Assembly (NCBI GenBank): GCA_009785395.1
Contig: WQWK01000008.1
Location: 1-17,354, forward strand
DNA: 17,354 bases
Source of the DNA: Conexibacteraceae bacterium
GTDB lineage: Bacteria; Actinomycetota; Thermoleophilia; Solirubrobacterales; Solirubrobacteraceae
Direction: 5' to 3'
The position numbers and the translations under genes were made by a program. Below, in pieces: positions 7,617 through 14,340 of the stretch. The notes beneath the pieces were generated by a model. That model was not told the DNA's origin and ran no database searches. It was given only the letters and a program-made list of their open reading frames with translations. Position 1 is the first letter of the stretch, and each line of letters starts with the position of its first letter.

Positions 7617-8003
7617 CTAAGCCGCTTCGTCTTCGGCGGCGACCGGGGCGGCTGCCCCTGCGCCGGCGAGGATCGGCGGAGCGGTGTCGGGCGCCTCAGG
7701 CGTGCCCGGCACGACCTTGATGATCCGGAAGCGGAGCACGGCGTCGGCGATGCGCAGGCTGTGTGAGAGCGACTCGAGCAGCGAGGTCGGGCCTGTGAAC
7801 TGCAGCAGGTGGTAATCCGCCTCGGCCTGGTGCTCGATCTTGTAGGTCGTCGGACGCTGGCCCCACGCCTGCTTGCGCGAGACGTCGCCACCGGCGGCCG
7901 TGATCATCGCCTCGACGTCGTCGACGATCTTGGTGCGTGTTTCCTCGTCAGCGCCCACCGAGAGCAGGAGCACGAGGTCATAGAGAATGGGATCTTTAGA
8001 CAT
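7617..8003 (-). CDS. rpsF: Small-subunit ribosomal protein bS6
   Basis: bS6 sits on the 30S platform and binds bS18, whose gene is two positions downstream. The 128-residue product has the ferredoxin-like S6 fold over about 1-98: LYDLVLLLSVGADEETRTKIVDDVEAMI, then the GGDVSRKQAWGQRPTTYKIEHQAEADYHLLQF strands, then the helix SLSHSLRIADAVLRFRIIKV. A 30-residue Ala/Pro/Glu-rich tail follows, longer than in many S6 proteins. The ATG has no Shine-Dalgarno. Instead the 3' arm of a leader stem, GCGGG, sits about 10 bases before it, which suggests control by leader folding. It is the first gene of the rpsF-ssb-rpsR-rplI cluster and is divergent from a YdeI-family gene 66 bp away. Confidence 0.97.
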   Translation of the reverse strand: MSKDPILYDLVLLLSVGADEETRTKIVDDVEAMITAAGGDVSRKQAWGQRPTTYKIEHQAEADYHLLQFTGPTSLLESLSHSLRIADAVLRFRIIKVVPGTPEAPDTAPPILAGAGAAAPVAAEDEAA

Positions 8004-8011
8004 GATGAAAG

Positions 8012-8046
8012 ACCCGCGGGGCGGTGAGATTCACCGTGAAGCGGGC
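8012..8046 (-). promoter_or_regulatory. Candidate structured leader of rpsF (S6:S18-type)
   Basis: On the minus strand, an outer stem CCCGC/GCGGG (8045-8041 with 8017-8013, plus a possible G-U pair) encloses an internal loop (TTCA on the 5' side, CCCC on the 3' side) and an inner stem CGGTGA/TCACCG with a 3-nt loop. The 3' arm of the outer stem ends 9 nt before the rpsF ATG, where a ribosome-binding site would sit. Known S6:S18 leaders have two helices around an unpaired C-rich/CCG element and let the bS6:bS18 complex repress its own operon. The fit is by eye, not from a covariance model. Confidence 0.45.
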
Positions 8047-8054
8047 GAGCAGCG

Positions 8055-8060
8055 AATATA
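8055..8060 (-). promoter_or_regulatory. -10 box (TATATT) for rpsF
   Basis: TATATT on the minus strand is an excellent -10 hexamer in very GC-rich surroundings. Transcription would start near 8048, right at the first base of the leader stem. No good -35 box is visible at 17-18 bp. The complementary strand reads TATAGC at 8057-8062, placed so that a leaderless transcript could begin at the divergent gene's ATG at 8070, so the two promoters may overlap. Confidence 0.5.
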
Positions 8061-8069
8061 GCAACGGAG

Positions 8070-8657
8070 ATGCGACAAGGACCGGCAACGCCACAGCTAC
8101 CCCGCATGGAGTTCGCCAATCAGGCCGCCTGGGACGACTGGCTGCGCGGGAACCATGACGACTCCCCGGGCGTCTGGCTGATGATCGCCAAGAAGGGTGC
8201 CCCGCGTCCCACGGTCACGCAGGCGGAGGCGATCGAAGCGGCCCTCTGCCACGGCTGGATCGACGGCCAGCTCGCCCGCCACGATGAGCACTTCTACAAG
8301 CAGCGGTTCACGCACCGGCGGCCGCGGAGCAAGTGGTCGCAGATCAACCGTGAGCGTGCGACCGCCCTGATCGAGGCGGGCATGATGGCGCCCGGCGGCC
8401 TCGAGGAGGTTGAGAAGGCGAAGGCGGACGGCCGTTGGGAGGCGGCCTACGAGTCCCAGTCCAACGCGACCGTGCCGCCCGACTTCGCCCGAGCGCTGGC
8501 GGCGAACCCGGAGGCGGAGGCGTTCTTCGCGACGCTCACCGGCGTGCGCCGCTACGCCTTCCTCTACCGCATCCAGGACGCGAAGCGCCCCGAGACCAGA
8601 GCGAAGCGGATCGCGAGGTTCACCGAGCTCCTGGCAAGACGCGAGACCCTCAACTAG
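8070..8657 (+). CDS. YdeI/OmpD-associated family protein
   Basis: Cytoplasmic protein of 195 residues in the family often labelled YdeI/OmpD-associated or bacteriocin-protection protein. The biochemical role is not established. Family marks are the opening MEFANQAAWDDWLRGNHDDS, then GVWLMIAKKG (about residues 30-39), the central EAIEAALCHGWIDGQ motif, the KQRFTHRRPRSKWSQIN segment (about 74-90), and the C-terminal helix with YRIQDAKRPETRAKRI. I keep ATG 8070, where a leaderless transcript could start. ATG 8106, just before the conserved MEF, is an alternative. The gene diverges from rpsF and is followed by a desaturase gene on the same strand, separated by a strong dyad. Confidence 0.88.
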   Translation: MRQGPATPQLPRMEFANQAAWDDWLRGNHDDSPGVWLMIAKKGAPRPTVTQAEAIEAALCHGWIDGQLARHDEHFYKQRFTHRRPRSKWSQINRERATALIEAGMMAPGGLEEVEKAKADGRWEAAYESQSNATVPPDFARALAANPEAEAFFATLTGVRRYAFLYRIQDAKRPETRAKRIARFTELLARRETLN

Positions 8658-8681
8658 CCGGCGATCAACCGCTCGGCCACC

Positions 8682-8712
8682 ACGAAACTTGTACCTATCG
8701 CACAAGTTTCGT
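8682..8712. promoter_or_regulatory. Perfect 11+11 bp inverted repeat upstream of the desaturase gene
   Basis: Arms ACGAAACTTGT (8682-8692) and ACAAGTTTCGT (8702-8712) are exact reverse complements around a 9-bp spacer, giving arm centres 20 bp apart, about two helix turns. The arms are AT-rich compared with the region. The site lies 24 bp after the YdeI-family stop and about 60 bp before the desaturase ATG. It fits an operator for a dimeric repressor controlling the desaturase. A terminator for the upstream gene is the alternative, but no T-run follows the right arm. Confidence 0.6.
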
Positions 8713-8771
8713 TCCAACACACCTCGCAGGTCGACAAGAATTTGGCCGATTTGACTGCGACGCTGTTAAAC

Positions 8772-9695
8772 ATGACCACCGCCACCGCACCCGAAACCGG
8801 CCGTCCCGAGACCGGGATGACAGCCGCCGAACGCAACGCCAACCTGGCCGGCGTGGTGGTGCCCTTCCTCGGCGTGCTCGCCGCGATCGCGCTCCTGTGG
8901 AACAGCTGGGTCGACTGGACGGACATCGGGATCATGGTCGCGATGTACCTGCTGACCGCGATCGGAGTGACTGTCGGCTTCCATCGCATGCTCACGCACC
9001 GCGCCTTCCAGACCTATCCGTTCATCGAGCGGACGTTCGCGGTGCTGGGGTCGCTTTCGGTCCAGGGCTCGGTGCTCGACTGGGTCGCGGACCATCGCAA
9101 GCACCATGCGCACACCGACGTCGAGGGCGACCCGCACAGCCCCCACATCGGCCACGGCCACGGCTTCAGCGGCTTCTGGCACGCGCACGCGGGCTGGCTG
9201 ATGGAGACCCAGGGCCAGGCCGACTGGAAGAAGTACGCATCCGACCTCTACGAGGACCCGGCGATGCGCCGCATCGGGCGCATGTTCCCGCTGCTGGTGC
9301 TGCTCACGCTCCTGATCCCGACGCTGGCCGGATTCGCCCTGCACGGCTTCACCGCCGAGGGCGCGCTACGAGGCCTGATCTGGGGCGGCCTGGTGCGCAT
9401 CTTCTTCGTGCACCATGTGACCTGGTCGGTGAACAGCATCTGCCACATCTTCGGTCGCCGCAGGTTTGACATCGAGGACAAGTCGACGAACGTCTGGTGG
9501 CTCGCGCCGCTCTCACTCGGCGAGTCCTGGCACCACAACCACCACGCGTTCCCGCGCTCCGCCGTGCACGGCCTGAAGTGGTGGGAGCTCGACATCTCCG
9601 CGGGAATCATCCGCGTTATGGAGAAGCTCGGGCTGGCCTGGAACGTGATCCGGATCGCGCCCGAGCGCCAGCAGGCGAAGCTGAGCGCGCGCTAG
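8772..9695 (+). CDS. Membrane fatty-acid (acyl-CoA type) desaturase
   Basis: Diiron membrane desaturase that introduces a cis double bond in a fatty acyl chain, adjusting membrane fluidity. Three histidine boxes are intact: HRMLTH (71-76), HRKHH (108-112) and HHNHH (254-258). Hydrophobic segments lie at about 25-68, 85-105 and 172-222. Length 307 fits the bacterial delta-9, SCD-like class. I start at ATG 8772. A TTG at 8742 is in frame but unlikely. No Shine-Dalgarno is visible. The dyad at 8682-8712 may be its operator. The gene converges on the GT20 gene. No reductase or ferredoxin gene is adjacent, so electrons must come from a partner elsewhere. Regiospecificity cannot be read from the sequence. 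Confidence 0.93.
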   Translation: MTTATAPETGRPETGMTAAERNANLAGVVVPFLGVLAAIALLWNSWVDWTDIGIMVAMYLLTAIGVTVGFHRMLTHRAFQTYPFIERTFAVLGSLSVQGSVLDWVADHRKHHAHTDVEGDPHSPHIGHGHGFSGFWHAHAGWLMETQGQADWKKYASDLYEDPAMRRIGRMFPLLVLLTLLIPTLAGFALHGFTAEGALRGLIWGGLVRIFFVHHVTWSVNSICHIFGRRRFDIEDKSTNVWWLAPLSLGESWHHNHHAFPRSAVHGLKWWELDISAGIIRVMEKLGLAWNVIRIAPERQQAKLSAR

Positions 9696-9702
9696 AGCCG
9701 GC

Positions 9703-9746
9703 TCTTGGCAATCCGGTACGCAGAACGGACACCGCATCGCCAAGAG
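9703..9746 (+). terminator. Hairpin after the desaturase gene
   Basis: Arms CTCTTGGCAAT (9703-9713) and ATCGCCAAGAG (9736-9746) pair over 11 bp with one mismatch. An inner CGGT/ACCG pair (9715-9718 with 9731-9734) extends the stem. It starts 7 bp after the stop codon. There is no clear T-run, so it is probably a GC-rich hairpin terminator or a 3'-end stabiliser. Confidence 0.5.
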
Positions 9747-9767
9747 GCGGCCGGAACGCTCCACCAA

Positions 9768-9800
9768 GGGTGCGGGATCGGATCCCGCCCACCCGCACCC
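9768..9800. terminator. Hairpin in the convergent gap, with two possible folds
   Basis: GGGTGCGGG (9768-9776) pairs perfectly with CCCGCACCC (9792-9800). Alternatively GCGGGATC (9772-9779) pairs with GATCCCGC (9781-9788). Either works on both strands. Its right arm also resembles the left arm of the next hairpin, so the two could exchange partners. Confidence 0.45.
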
Positions 9801-9810
9801 ACAGAGCTAC

Positions 9811-9839
9811 GCACCCGCAGACTTACGTCGTGCGGGTGC
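9811..9839 (-). terminator. Hairpin spanning the 3' end of the GT20 gene
   Basis: GCACCCGCA (9811-9819) and TGCGGGTGC (9831-9839) are exact reverse complements. An inner GAC/GTC pair extends the stem past one bulged base. The stop codon TAA of the GT20 gene (9825-9823) lies in the loop region. It would fold at the end of that mRNA. No T-run follows. Confidence 0.5.
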
Positions 9840-11364
9840 CGGCGTCCTTGGCGTGGATGTCGCGCAGCTGCTCGTCGATCCAGTCGCCCGGGTCGCGGGC
9901 CGTGATCCGCTCCTGCAGGCCCGCCAGCCGCCGCCGGCGCTCGTCGACGGGCATCGTCAGGGCCGCGTGGATCGAGTCGGCGAGCTCCTGGATGTCGAAC
10001 GGGTTCACCGATAGGGCGTACTCACCGAGCTCCTCGTGCGCGCCGGTGTTCTCGCTGAGCACAGAGACCCCGGCACGGGTGTTGACCATCGGCCCCTCCT
10101 TGGCGACGAGGTTCATGCCGTCGAACATCGCGTTCACCATCAGCACGTCGTAATGCTTGTAGCCGGCGACGGCCTCGTCGAGGTCGTCACGCAGCTTCAG
10201 CTGGATCGGCATCCAGTCCGGCGAGCCGTGGCGGTGGTTGACCCGCGCCACGACCTCCTCGATCCGCTGAAGGTACTCGGCATACTCGGCGACGTCGGTA
10301 CGTGACGGCATCATCTGGGCGATGAAGGTGACGCGCTCGTAGAACTCGGGGTGCTGCTCGAGGAACAGGTCAAACGCCGAGAAGCCGCGCAGCACGTTCT
10401 TGGACAGGTCGGCCCGATCGACGCGCAGGATCAGGTGGTCACGGCGGCGGCGCAGGATCTCCTGTTCAAACTCGCGCACACGCGGACGCCGAGCGACGGC
10501 CTGGACGGCCTCGGCGTCGATCGGCAGCGGGTAGGCGCGCACCCAGACCTCGCGGCCGTCGATCTCGACCACACCCGTCGCGTGGTCGACGTCGAGTCCC
10601 AGCAGATCCTCGCAGCACTGCAGGAAGTTGCGCCGGTAGGACGTCGTGTGGAAGCCGACGATGTCATTGGCGAGGATCCCGCGGTAGATCTCGTCGCGGA
10701 TCACCGACGGGAGCACGCGCCACGAGTCCGACTGGCTCCACGGGATGTGGACGAAGTGGGTCATGAACGCATCCGGGCGGACGCCGCGGACCAGACCCGG
10801 GAGCGTGTAGAGGTGGTAGTCGTGAACCATCACGACCGGGCGCTCGATGCCCTCGATCTCATCGAGCACGGCCCGGGCCAGGTCCTCGTTGACGGCGTTG
10901 TAACCGAACTCGAAGGCCTCGGTCTCGTTGCGGCGGATGTCCGGGGCGTTCGACAGGTCCCAGAGGTAGTGCTGTATGAACCACAGCATCGGGTTCGAGA
11001 TGATGCTGTAGAAGCGGTAATAGGCCTCGGGGTCGGAGGCGACCAGCTTCACCCGGTACTCGGTGCCGTCCTCGCTCTCGACGGGGAAGGCGTGGCCGCC
11101 GTGGCGGCCGGCCATGGCGATGTCCCCCTCGCTCATCGCGGAGGCGATCCAGGTGACCTTGCGGTGGCGCGCGAGCCCCATCAGCGCGGTCACGAGCCCG
11201 CCGGTGCCGCGCCGGGCCTCGCCGTTCGGCTGAAAGGTCACGGGGCCGCGGTTCGAGACCAGGATCAGACGCTCCGAGAGCGCCTCGTCCTCGGGCTCAT
11301 CGCGCACGGGCTCCTCACCCGCCAGCTCCCGGTCCGAGGCGAAACCCGTCGTGGGGTCATACAT
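9823..11364 (-). CDS. otsA: GT20 glycosyltransferase, trehalose-6-phosphate synthase-like
   Basis: Retaining GT-B glycosyltransferase of the OtsA family. Classic OtsA makes trehalose-6-phosphate from UDP-glucose and glucose-6-phosphate for osmotic and desiccation tolerance. With the start at ATG 11364 (AAGGTGAG upstream) the product is 513 residues. Motifs seen are SNRGPVTF (37-44), RRGTGGLVTAL (51-61), NPMLWFIQHYLW (124-135), HDYHL (181-185), HIPW (207-210), VDRADLSKNVLRGF (315-328) and FDGMNLVAKEGPMVNTRAG (414-432). Several differ from canonical OtsA, where one expects LWPLFHY, HIPFP and VDRLDYSKG. Nucleotide-binding residues look kept, but the acceptor side may have changed, as in GT20 relatives such as VldE or GgpS. 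No OtsB phosphatase gene is adjacent. The frame stays open to 11523 but that would overlap the divergent gene. Family confident, substrate uncertain. Confidence 0.85.
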   Translation of the reverse strand: MYDPTTGFASDRELAGEEPVRDEPEDEALSERLILVSNRGPVTFQPNGEARRGTGGLVTALMGLARHRKVTWIASAMSEGDIAMAGRHGGHAFPVESEDGTEYRVKLVASDPEAYYRFYSIISNPMLWFIQHYLWDLSNAPDIRRNETEAFEFGYNAVNEDLARAVLDEIEGIERPVVMVHDYHLYTLPGLVRGVRPDAFMTHFVHIPWSQSDSWRVLPSVIRDEIYRGILANDIVGFHTTSYRRNFLQCCEDLLGLDVDHATGVVEIDGREVWVRAYPLPIDAEAVQAVARRPRVREFEQEILRRRRDHLILRVDRADLSKNVLRGFSAFDLFLEQHPEFYERVTFIAQMMPSRTDVAEYAEYLQRIEEVVARVNHRHGSPDWMPIQLKLRDDLDEAVAGYKHYDVLMVNAMFDGMNLVAKEGPMVNTRAGVSVLSENTGAHEELGEYALSVNPFDIQELADSIHAALTMPVDERRRRLAGLQERITARDPGDWIDEQLRDIHAKDAGTRTT

Positions 11365-11370
11365 CTCAGC

Positions 11371-11398
11371 GCTCACCTTGCCAACCTCACCGTGCCAA
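11371..11398 (-). repeat. 14-bp direct repeat at the GT20 gene's ribosome-binding site
   Basis: On the minus strand TTGGCACGGTGAGG is followed directly by TTGGCAAGGTGAGC (12 of 14 identical). The second unit contains the AAGGTGAG that serves as Shine-Dalgarno for ATG 11364. A local duplication of the leader or a paired protein-binding site would both explain it. Confidence 0.45.
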
Positions 11399-11492
11399 GG
11401 CTCGCAGACGATCGATGCCGGCGTCCACTTGATCCCACGCCAAGCAGATTGCCAGGTTCCCGGGCCGCTCGGCTCGGCCCCGCAGCGCGGGG

Positions 11493-11498
11493 TACCCT
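11493..11498 (+). promoter_or_regulatory. Possible -10 box (TACCCT) for the M28-like gene
   Basis: TACCCT fits the actinobacterial TANNNT -10 pattern and ends 8 bp before the ATG at 11507, so the transcript would be leaderless or nearly so. GAGG at 11499-11502 is a possible weak Shine-Dalgarno. No -35 is visible. Confidence 0.3.
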
Positions 11499-11506
11499 GA
11501 GGCTGA

Positions 11507-13375
11507 ATGGTCGACCCTCGCATCTACCGAGGATTCCTGATCGTGGTCGCGTTCGCGGTGATCGTGTGCGGCTTCTCGTTGCAGAACCAGCCGCACGCTC
11601 TATCGAGCTCGATCGCCGGCGGGAACTTCTTCACGGGCGCCGGCAACGAGATGTCCGCGCTCTGGAGCCGCTTCCCCGATCGCGCACCCGGCTCCGCCGG
11701 AGACAACGGGCTGGCGGCCGAGGTAGCCAGTCAGTTGCAGGGCGGCGACGGCTCCGGGATCAGCGGCTTCAACGTGCAGACCTCGGACTTCACCAGCCAG
11801 ACGGCCGTCGGCAGCCGCACGCTGGAGACGGTTACGGCGACGCGGCAGGGTCTCAGCAGCGGCACGATCGTGGTCATCAGCCACCGCGACGCGGCCGGCT
11901 CGCCGCCCGCGGCAGGCCTCTCCGGTACCGCTGTGATGCTGGAACTCGCGCATGCGCTCAGCGGCGAGACGCTCAACCGCTCGGTGATGCTGATCTCCAC
12001 GAGCGGCCAGCTCGGCGCCGCGGGCGCCACCCACCTGGCCGAGTCGCTCGGGGGGGCCCAGGTCGACGCCGTCATCCTGCTGGGCGACCTCGCCGGTGCG
12101 GGCGTGCGCAGCCCGGTCGTGATTCCCTGGTCGGCCACCGACAAGCTCGCGCCGCCGGTGCTGCGCAGGACGCTCGGCGACTACGTCGCCGCGGCGACCG
12201 GGATAGCCAACGAGACCGGCGGGCTCGCCGGCCAGTTCGCGCGGCTCGCCTTCCCGTTCGCGATCACCGAGCAGGCGCCGTTCGCCGGGCGCGGGCTGCC
12301 GGCGGTGCTGCTGTCTGTATCCGGCGACCGGCCTGCGGCTGCCGGGAGCGCCGCCGATTCCGGGAGCGCCGGGAGCGCCGGGAGTGCCGGGAGCACCGGG
12401 GGGGTGACGACAGGCTCCGCGACGCGGGCCGCGAACCTCGGAACCGCAGTCCTGCAGACGGTAAACGCGCTGGACCAGGGCCCGCCGGTTGCGGCCCCGA
12501 GCTCCTACCTGGTGCTCAGCGGCAAGCTGGTGCCGCTGTGGGCCGTGCAGCTGCTCGGGCTGGCGCTGCTGCTGCCGGTCGCGGCGACGACGCTCGATGC
12601 GCTCGCCCGCACGCGACGCCGCGGCCATACCCTCGGGCGCTGGATCGGCTGGGTTCTGACCGGCGCGATTCCGTTCGTGACCGGGCTGGTGGCGCTGCTG
12701 ATCGCGCGCGCAGCCGGGGTCTTCTCGGCAACCCCTCCGGGCGCGGTCGGCGGTCACGCGGTGACCCTGACCGGTGGCGATGCCGCCGCGCTCGGCATGA
12801 TCGCGGTGCTGATGGTCGCGAGCTACGTGTTTCTGCGCCCGGCCTGCCTGCACGCGCTGGCGGGCATGCGAGGCGGCCGGTTCGCGAACGGGCGCAAGCC
12901 GGAGAGCCCGGCCGCCGATGCCGCCGCGGTCGCGCTCAGTGCGGTCATGTGCGTGCTCGCGGTCGTCGTCTGGGCGCTGAATCCGTACGCCGCGCTGCTG
13001 CTGATCCCGGCGCTGCACTTCTGGCTCTGGCTCGCCGAGCCACGCGCGCGCAGCCACCGCTGGGTGCTCGCGGTGCTCGTCGTGGCGGGCGTCATTCCGC
13101 TCGTCCTGCTGCTCCTGTACTACGCCAACGCCTACGGCCTCTCGCCGATCGGCATGGCGTGGAGCCTCGCACTGATGCAGGGCGGAGCGATGCCGGTGGT
13201 CGCGGCGCTGTACTGGAGCGTGGCGCTCGGCTGCCTGACGGGCGCGATCGTGATCGCGGTGCGCGCGATGCGAGCGGTCACCGCGGCGCCCGAGCAGGCC
13301 GTGACCGTGCGCGGGCCGGCCAGCTACGCCGGGCCCGGGTCGCTGGGCGGCACGAAGTCCGCGCTGCGGCGCTGA
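11507..13375 (+). CDS. Polytopic membrane protein with degenerate M28 peptidase-like domain
   Basis: Protein of 622 residues. A transmembrane segment (10-26) is followed by an extracytoplasmic domain (about 35-275) with the layout of M28 zinc aminopeptidases: TIVVISHRDAAG (120-131) where M28 has AHYDS, GLSGTAVMLELAHAL (137-151) where M28 has ADDNASGVAALLE, and LISTSGQLGAAGATHLAE (162-179) where M28 has an EE-G-GS motif. H126 and D128 remain, but the bridging Asp and the catalytic and ligand Glu pair are replaced, so it is probably not a peptidase. A Gly/Ser/Ala linker with AGS repeats (280-299) leads to about seven more membrane helices (341-363, 379-405, 427-445, 473-492, 494-510, 518-540, 563-588). 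The function is unknown; binding, scaffolding or a remodelled enzyme are possible. It is convergent with aguB. Confidence 0.75.
   Translation: MVDPRIYRGFLIVVAFAVIVCGFSLQNQPHALSSSIAGGNFFTGAGNEMSALWSRFPDRAPGSAGDNGLAAEVASQLQGGDGSGISGFNVQTSDFTSQTAVGSRTLETVTATRQGLSSGTIVVISHRDAAGSPPAAGLSGTAVMLELAHALSGETLNRSVMLISTSGQLGAAGATHLAESLGGAQVDAVILLGDLAGAGVRSPVVIPWSATDKLAPPVLRRTLGDYVAAATGIANETGGLAGQFARLAFPFAITEQAPFAGRGLPAVLLSVSGDRPAAAGSAADSGSAGSAGSAGSTGGVTTGSATRAANLGTAVLQTVNALDQGPPVAAPSSYLVLSGKLVPLWAVQLLGLALLLPVAATTLDALARTRRRGHTLGRWIGWVLTGAIPFVTGLVALLIARAAGVFSATPPGAVGGHAVTLTGGDAAALGMIAVLMVASYVFLRPACLHALAGMRGGRFANGRKPESPAADAAAVALSAVMCVLAVVVWALNPYAALLLIPALHFWLWLAEPRARSHRWVLAVLVVAGVIPLVLLLLYYANAYGLSPIGMAWSLALMQGGAMPVVAALYWSVALGCLTGAIVIAVRAMRAVTAAPEQAVTVRGPASYAGPGSLGGTKSALRR
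12342..12395 (+). repeat. 9-bp coding tandem repeat (AGS linker)
   Basis: Six units in a 9-bp phase, consensus CCGGGAGCG, of which the second (12351-12359) is degenerate. They encode an AGS-type linker between the ectodomain and the membrane helices of the M28-like protein. Such repeats expand and contract easily. Confidence 0.7.
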
Positions 13376-13383
13376 GCTCAGCG
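13370..13383. repeat. 14-bp palindrome covering two convergent stop codons
   Basis: CGCTGAGCTCAGCG is a perfect palindrome that contains the TGA of the M28-like gene (13373-13375) and, on the other strand, the TGA of aguB (13380-13378), with only 2 bp between the two genes. It could fold as a 5-bp stem in either transcript. Confidence 0.5.
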
Positions 13384-14340
13384 ATCCGCGGGAGCGGTCA
13401 GCGACCCGTACGCGTCCGGCCGCCGCGTCGTCAGGAACGGGAACAGCTCCAGCCAGTCACGGCGCTGATCGAGGTCGAGGTCGGCGACCAGCACGGTCTC
13501 GCGGTCGCGCGGCGCCTGGACGAGGATACGGCCGTACGGGTCGGAGATGAAGCTGGAGCCGTAGAAGGTGAGCGGCGGCTCGGCGCCGAAGCGGTTGACC
13601 GCGACCATGAAGGTGCCGTTGGCGATGCCGTTGCCGACGATCACCTGCTGCCAGAGCGGCTCGGTGTCGAACTGCGGATGGTCTGGCTCGGAGCCGATCG
13701 CGGTGGGGTAGATCAGCACCTCGGCCCCGGCGAGCGAGTACGCGCGCGCCAGTTCCGGGAACCACTGGTCCCAGCACGTCGGCAGCCCGAGCTTGGCGTC
13801 GGAGTCCGGCAGTGACACGACCGGGAACGGCTCGCCCTCGCCGGCGGCCGGGCCCCTGCGGAAGTAGCGATCCTCGTAGTACCCGGCGGTGACGGGGATG
13901 TGGAGCTTGCGCGTGCGCTGCACGAGCTCACCGTCCGGGGAGACGAGCACCGCCGTGTTGAAGCCGAGTCCGTCGCCGCGGTCGGCACGCTCGAACAGCG
14001 AGGCGTGCACATAGACGCCGGAGGCGGCGGCGGCGCGCCGGGCGAAGCTCACGGTCGGCCCGTCATCGAGCGACTCGGGTTCGACGCCCAGCTGTGCCGG
14101 GCCCTCAGGCGTGATCGCGAAGTACGGGGACAGCGTCAGCTCCTGCAGGCAGACGATCCGCGCGCCCTCCGCCGCCGCGAGCGCGATGCCCTCGGCGAGC
14201 GCCTGCTCGTGCTCGGCCGCGTCCGCGCGCCAGCGCTGCTGCACGAGACCGAGCCGCAGCGGCGCACGCTCGCTCCCGCGGGTGCGCGCCGGCGACTCCG
14301 GGATCGCGTCCGCAACCTTGACGAGGTAGTCCGTGCTCAT
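13378..14340 (-). CDS. aguB: N-carbamoylputrescine amidase
   Basis: Nitrilase-superfamily amidohydrolase that splits N-carbamoylputrescine to putrescine, ammonia and carbon dioxide, the second step of the agmatine deiminase route to polyamines. The catalytic triad is visible as E67 (CLQELTL), K145 (TRKLHIP) and C189 (LPTCWDQWFPE). Other AguB-like marks are TAGYYEDRYFRRG (151-163) and WQQVIVGNGIANGTFMVAVNRFG (230-252). Length 320 is somewhat above the usual roughly 290, owing to about 27 extra residues before the first strand (LRLGLVQQ). I start at ATG 14340, which overlaps the aguA stop by 4 bp (ATGA). The frame is open further up, but that part is antisense-like shadow of aguA. Cytoplasmic. 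The pairing with aguA makes the assignment strong. Confidence 0.95.
   Translation of the reverse strand: MSTDYLVKVADAIPESPARTRGSERAPLRLGLVQQRWRADAAEHEQALAEGIALAAAEGARIVCLQELTLSPYFAITPEGPAQLGVEPESLDDGPTVSFARRAAAASGVYVHASLFERADRGDGLGFNTAVLVSPDGELVQRTRKLHIPVTAGYYEDRYFRRGPAAGEGEPFPVVSLPDSDAKLGLPTCWDQWFPELARAYSLAGAEVLIYPTAIGSEPDHPQFDTEPLWQQVIVGNGIANGTFMVAVNRFGAEPPLTFYGSSFISDPYGRILVQAPRDRETVLVADLDLDQRRDWLELFPFLTTRRPDAYGSLTAPADR

Noticed and set aside
8742..8771. TTG start for the desaturase
   Set aside because: It adds ten poorly conserved residues, and ATG 8772 gives a normal N-terminus.
11365..11523. N-terminal extension of the GT20 protein
   Set aside because: It would overlap the start of the divergent M28-like gene and has no family similarity. 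ATG 11364 has a Shine-Dalgarno.
10351..13815. Open reading frame of 1154 codons on the plus strand
   Set aside because: It runs antisense to the GT20 gene, then out of frame through the M28-like gene, then antisense to aguB. The product is Arg/Gly/Asp-rich low-complexity with no domain; this is a GC-rich shadow.
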